Shown here: positions 12,454 to 12,512 of the stretch, piece after piece
Layout: every line of letters begins with the position of its first letter
Position numbering within the stretch: position 1 is the stretch's first letter
Assembly (NCBI GenBank): GCA_012030815.1
Contig: JAAUVF010000008.1
Coordinates: forward strand, 1-12,512
DNA: 12,512 nt
Reading direction: 5' to 3'
Source of the DNA: Nanobdellota archaeon
GTDB lineage: Archaea; Thermoproteota; Nitrososphaeria; Nitrososphaerales; Nitrosopumilaceae
The notes under the pieces: model-generated
Seen by the model: the letters and a program-made list of their open reading frames with translations, nothing else
Databases searched by the model: none
Told to the model about the DNA's origin: nothing
Made by a program: the position numbers and the translations under genes

Positions 12454-12512
12454 TCTTTTGACAATATGCGTTATTGTGATTATATCATGTGAAGCAACAA
12501 TATGATCAGATT

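Noticed and set aside
12352..12510. 52-codon open frame on the minus strand entering from the right edge
   Set aside because: No recognisable protein, it runs over the amoA terminator region, and chance open frames of this size occur in AT-rich DNA; it would need sequence beyond the edge.

Overview
The window is AT-rich archaeal DNA from a marine ammonia-oxidizing archaeon of the Nitrosopumilus/Nitrosarchaeum kind (Nitrososphaerota, formerly Thaumarchaeota). The evidence is a complete set of archaeal-type ammonia monooxygenase genes (amoB, amoC, amoX, amoA), archaeal ribosomal proteins eS1/S3Ae and uS15, a KEOPS Pcc1 subunit, an archaeal RecJ/GAN-like DHH protein and a geranylgeranyl-reductase-type lipid enzyme. 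Many genes have a TATA box centred 24-29 bases before the start codon, the layout of leaderless archaeal mRNAs.

Left edge (1-1700, minus strand): the first 32 codons of a bacterial-type RecA that resembles Bacteroidetes/Flavobacteria proteins, then the remains of a VWA-type protein gene (frame-disrupted and apparently cut short), then an intact MoxR AAA+ ATPase abutting it. Middle (1732-7808, minus strand): a housekeeping block read in the order uS15, DHH phosphoesterase, Pcc1, seryl-tRNA synthetase (starts and stops overlapping), eS1 with its own promoter, a COG1325 exosome-associated RNA-binding protein, a GC-rich candidate C/D-box sRNA, and the FAD-dependent reductase.

Right part (7890-12512): the ammonia monooxygenase neighbourhood. 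Two small plus-strand membrane protein genes (7935-8267 and 8380-8649) are good candidates for the accessory subunits AmoY and AmoZ. A minus-strand membrane-anchored protein follows, which looks like a family member that has lost its metal-binding histidines, then a split small gene. Next come amoB (minus) and the divergent run amoC, amoX, amoA (plus), each with its own TATA box. AmoB keeps the His35/His130/His132 copper site. The subunits would form the membrane enzyme that oxidizes ammonia to hydroxylamine on the outer face of the membrane.

Four minus-strand genes are split by single frame changes, three of them at an A homopolymer and the fourth consistent with one. One is the essential seryl-tRNA synthetase. 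This pattern points to consensus errors rather than four real pseudogenes, while the AMO genes are intact. The least explained items are the bacterial recA next to a truncated archaeal gene, the candidate sRNA, the degenerate protein at 8758-9228, and the repeats and palindromes in the amoB/amoC divergent region.
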